64,000 nt of DNA from Mycolicibacterium litorale (GTDB lineage Bacteria > Actinomycetota > Actinomycetes > Mycobacteriales > Mycobacteriaceae), in assembly GCA_002007745.1 (NCBI GenBank), contig CP019882.1, positions 1,364,001-1,428,000 on the forward strand, in the 5' to 3' direction. The notes under the pieces are model-generated. The model did no database searches. It was given only the letters and a program-made list of their open reading frames with translations, and was not told where the DNA came from. Position 1 is the first letter of the stretch. Every line of letters starts with the position of its first letter. The translations under genes were made by a program, and so were the position numbers. This document shows positions 63,780 through 64,000 of the stretch, one piece after another.

Positions 63780-64000
63780 GTGGAACTTCGCCAGTTGGAA
63801 TACTTCATGGTTGTCGCTGGTGAGATGAGTTTTTCTCGGGCCGCCGAGCGAGCCAACGTCGTCCAGTCTGCACTGTCGACCAGTATCAGCAAACTCGAGC
63901 ACGAACTCGGCGTGCAACTGTTTGACCGTAGCCGCCAGCGCATCAAACTCACCGGGGCCGGCGAGGAGTTCCGCGATCGGGCCGCCGACGTGTTGCGTGC
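63780..64000 (+). CDS. LysR-family transcriptional regulator (3' end outside window)
   Basis: From GTG 63780 the first 73 residues form a complete LysR winged helix: ELRQLEYFMVVAGEMSFSRA, then NVVQSALSTSISKLEHELG and LFDRSRQRIKLTGAGEEF. The effector domain lies beyond the window. The sequence gives no hint of the target genes. The AT-rich upstream region with inverted repeats suggests autoregulation or a nearby divergent target. Confidence 0.88.
   Translation, partial: MELRQLEYFMVVAGEMSFSRAAERANVVQSALSTSISKLEHELGVQLFDRSRQRIKLTGAGEEFRDRAADVLR

Noticed and set aside
1..64000. CRISPR arrays, tRNA/rRNA genes, insertion sequences, prophage genes
   Set aside because: None seen. Repeats found are short tandem or dispersed elements without spacers of uniform length, and no transposase or integrase was recognised.

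Overview
The window is one continuous stretch of a high-GC actinobacterial chromosome, almost certainly a fast-growing mycobacterium (Mycolicibacterium type). Three things point there: an MspA-type porin, which the M. tuberculosis complex lacks; mycobacterium-specific genes (pimE, lpqW, mshB, fbiC, gpgS, glgM); and gene order that follows M. tuberculosis from Rv1156 to Rv1219c. Rv names are assigned from remembered protein similarity and gene order; no search was run. No tRNA, rRNA, CRISPR array, IS element or phage gene was seen.

Layout. 1-5 kb: the 5' part of a LytS-type sensor kinase, an HhH-GPD protein (Rv1156), a DUF1059 protein, a wax ester synthase/DGAT, and two exported Ala/Pro-rich proteins (Rv1157c, Rv1158c). 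5-17 kb: pimE, phhB, a large PGRS-type protein with a C39-like peptidase domain, mutT2, a CYP142-like P450, typA and lpqW. 17-28.3 kb: three exported alanine-rich proteins, a second PGRS protein without a PE domain, purU, a methyltransferase, a ClC channel, mshB and the Rv1171 homologue. 28.5-38 kb: fbiC, fdxC-dapC, an mspA-like porin, and the pruC/pruA-pruB proline module. 38-45 kb: a TauE/SafE permease, an acyltransferase, NUDIX, fadD36, VOC and malQ. 45-57 kb: dapD/dapE, LOG, fadD6-folP2-gpgS, Rv1209-tagA, Rv1211, and the divergent glgM/glgC pair. 57-64 kb: a DUF4126 protein, an F420-type reductase with a TetR regulator, a SnoaL-like protein, the Rv1216c-Rv1219c-type drug-efflux operon, and the start of a LysR gene.

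Themes. Cell-envelope glycolipids and polymers recur: pimE and lpqW for PIM/LAM, gpgS for methylglucose lipopolysaccharide, glgM/glgC for alpha-glucan, and dapC/dapD/dapE for meso-DAP. Redox cofactors also recur (mshB for mycothiol, fbiC for F420). Where M. tuberculosis carries PE/PPE genes between lpqW and mshB and between Rv1171 and fbiC, this genome has exported Ala-rich or Gly-rich proteins with ordinary signal sequences.

Caution on sequence quality. lpqW, fadD36, a methyltransferase gene and probably a small membrane-protein gene each read through only if one G (or C) is restored to a homopolymer of 4-5. All four changes are one-base deletions, which fits an assembly error better than four true pseudogenes.
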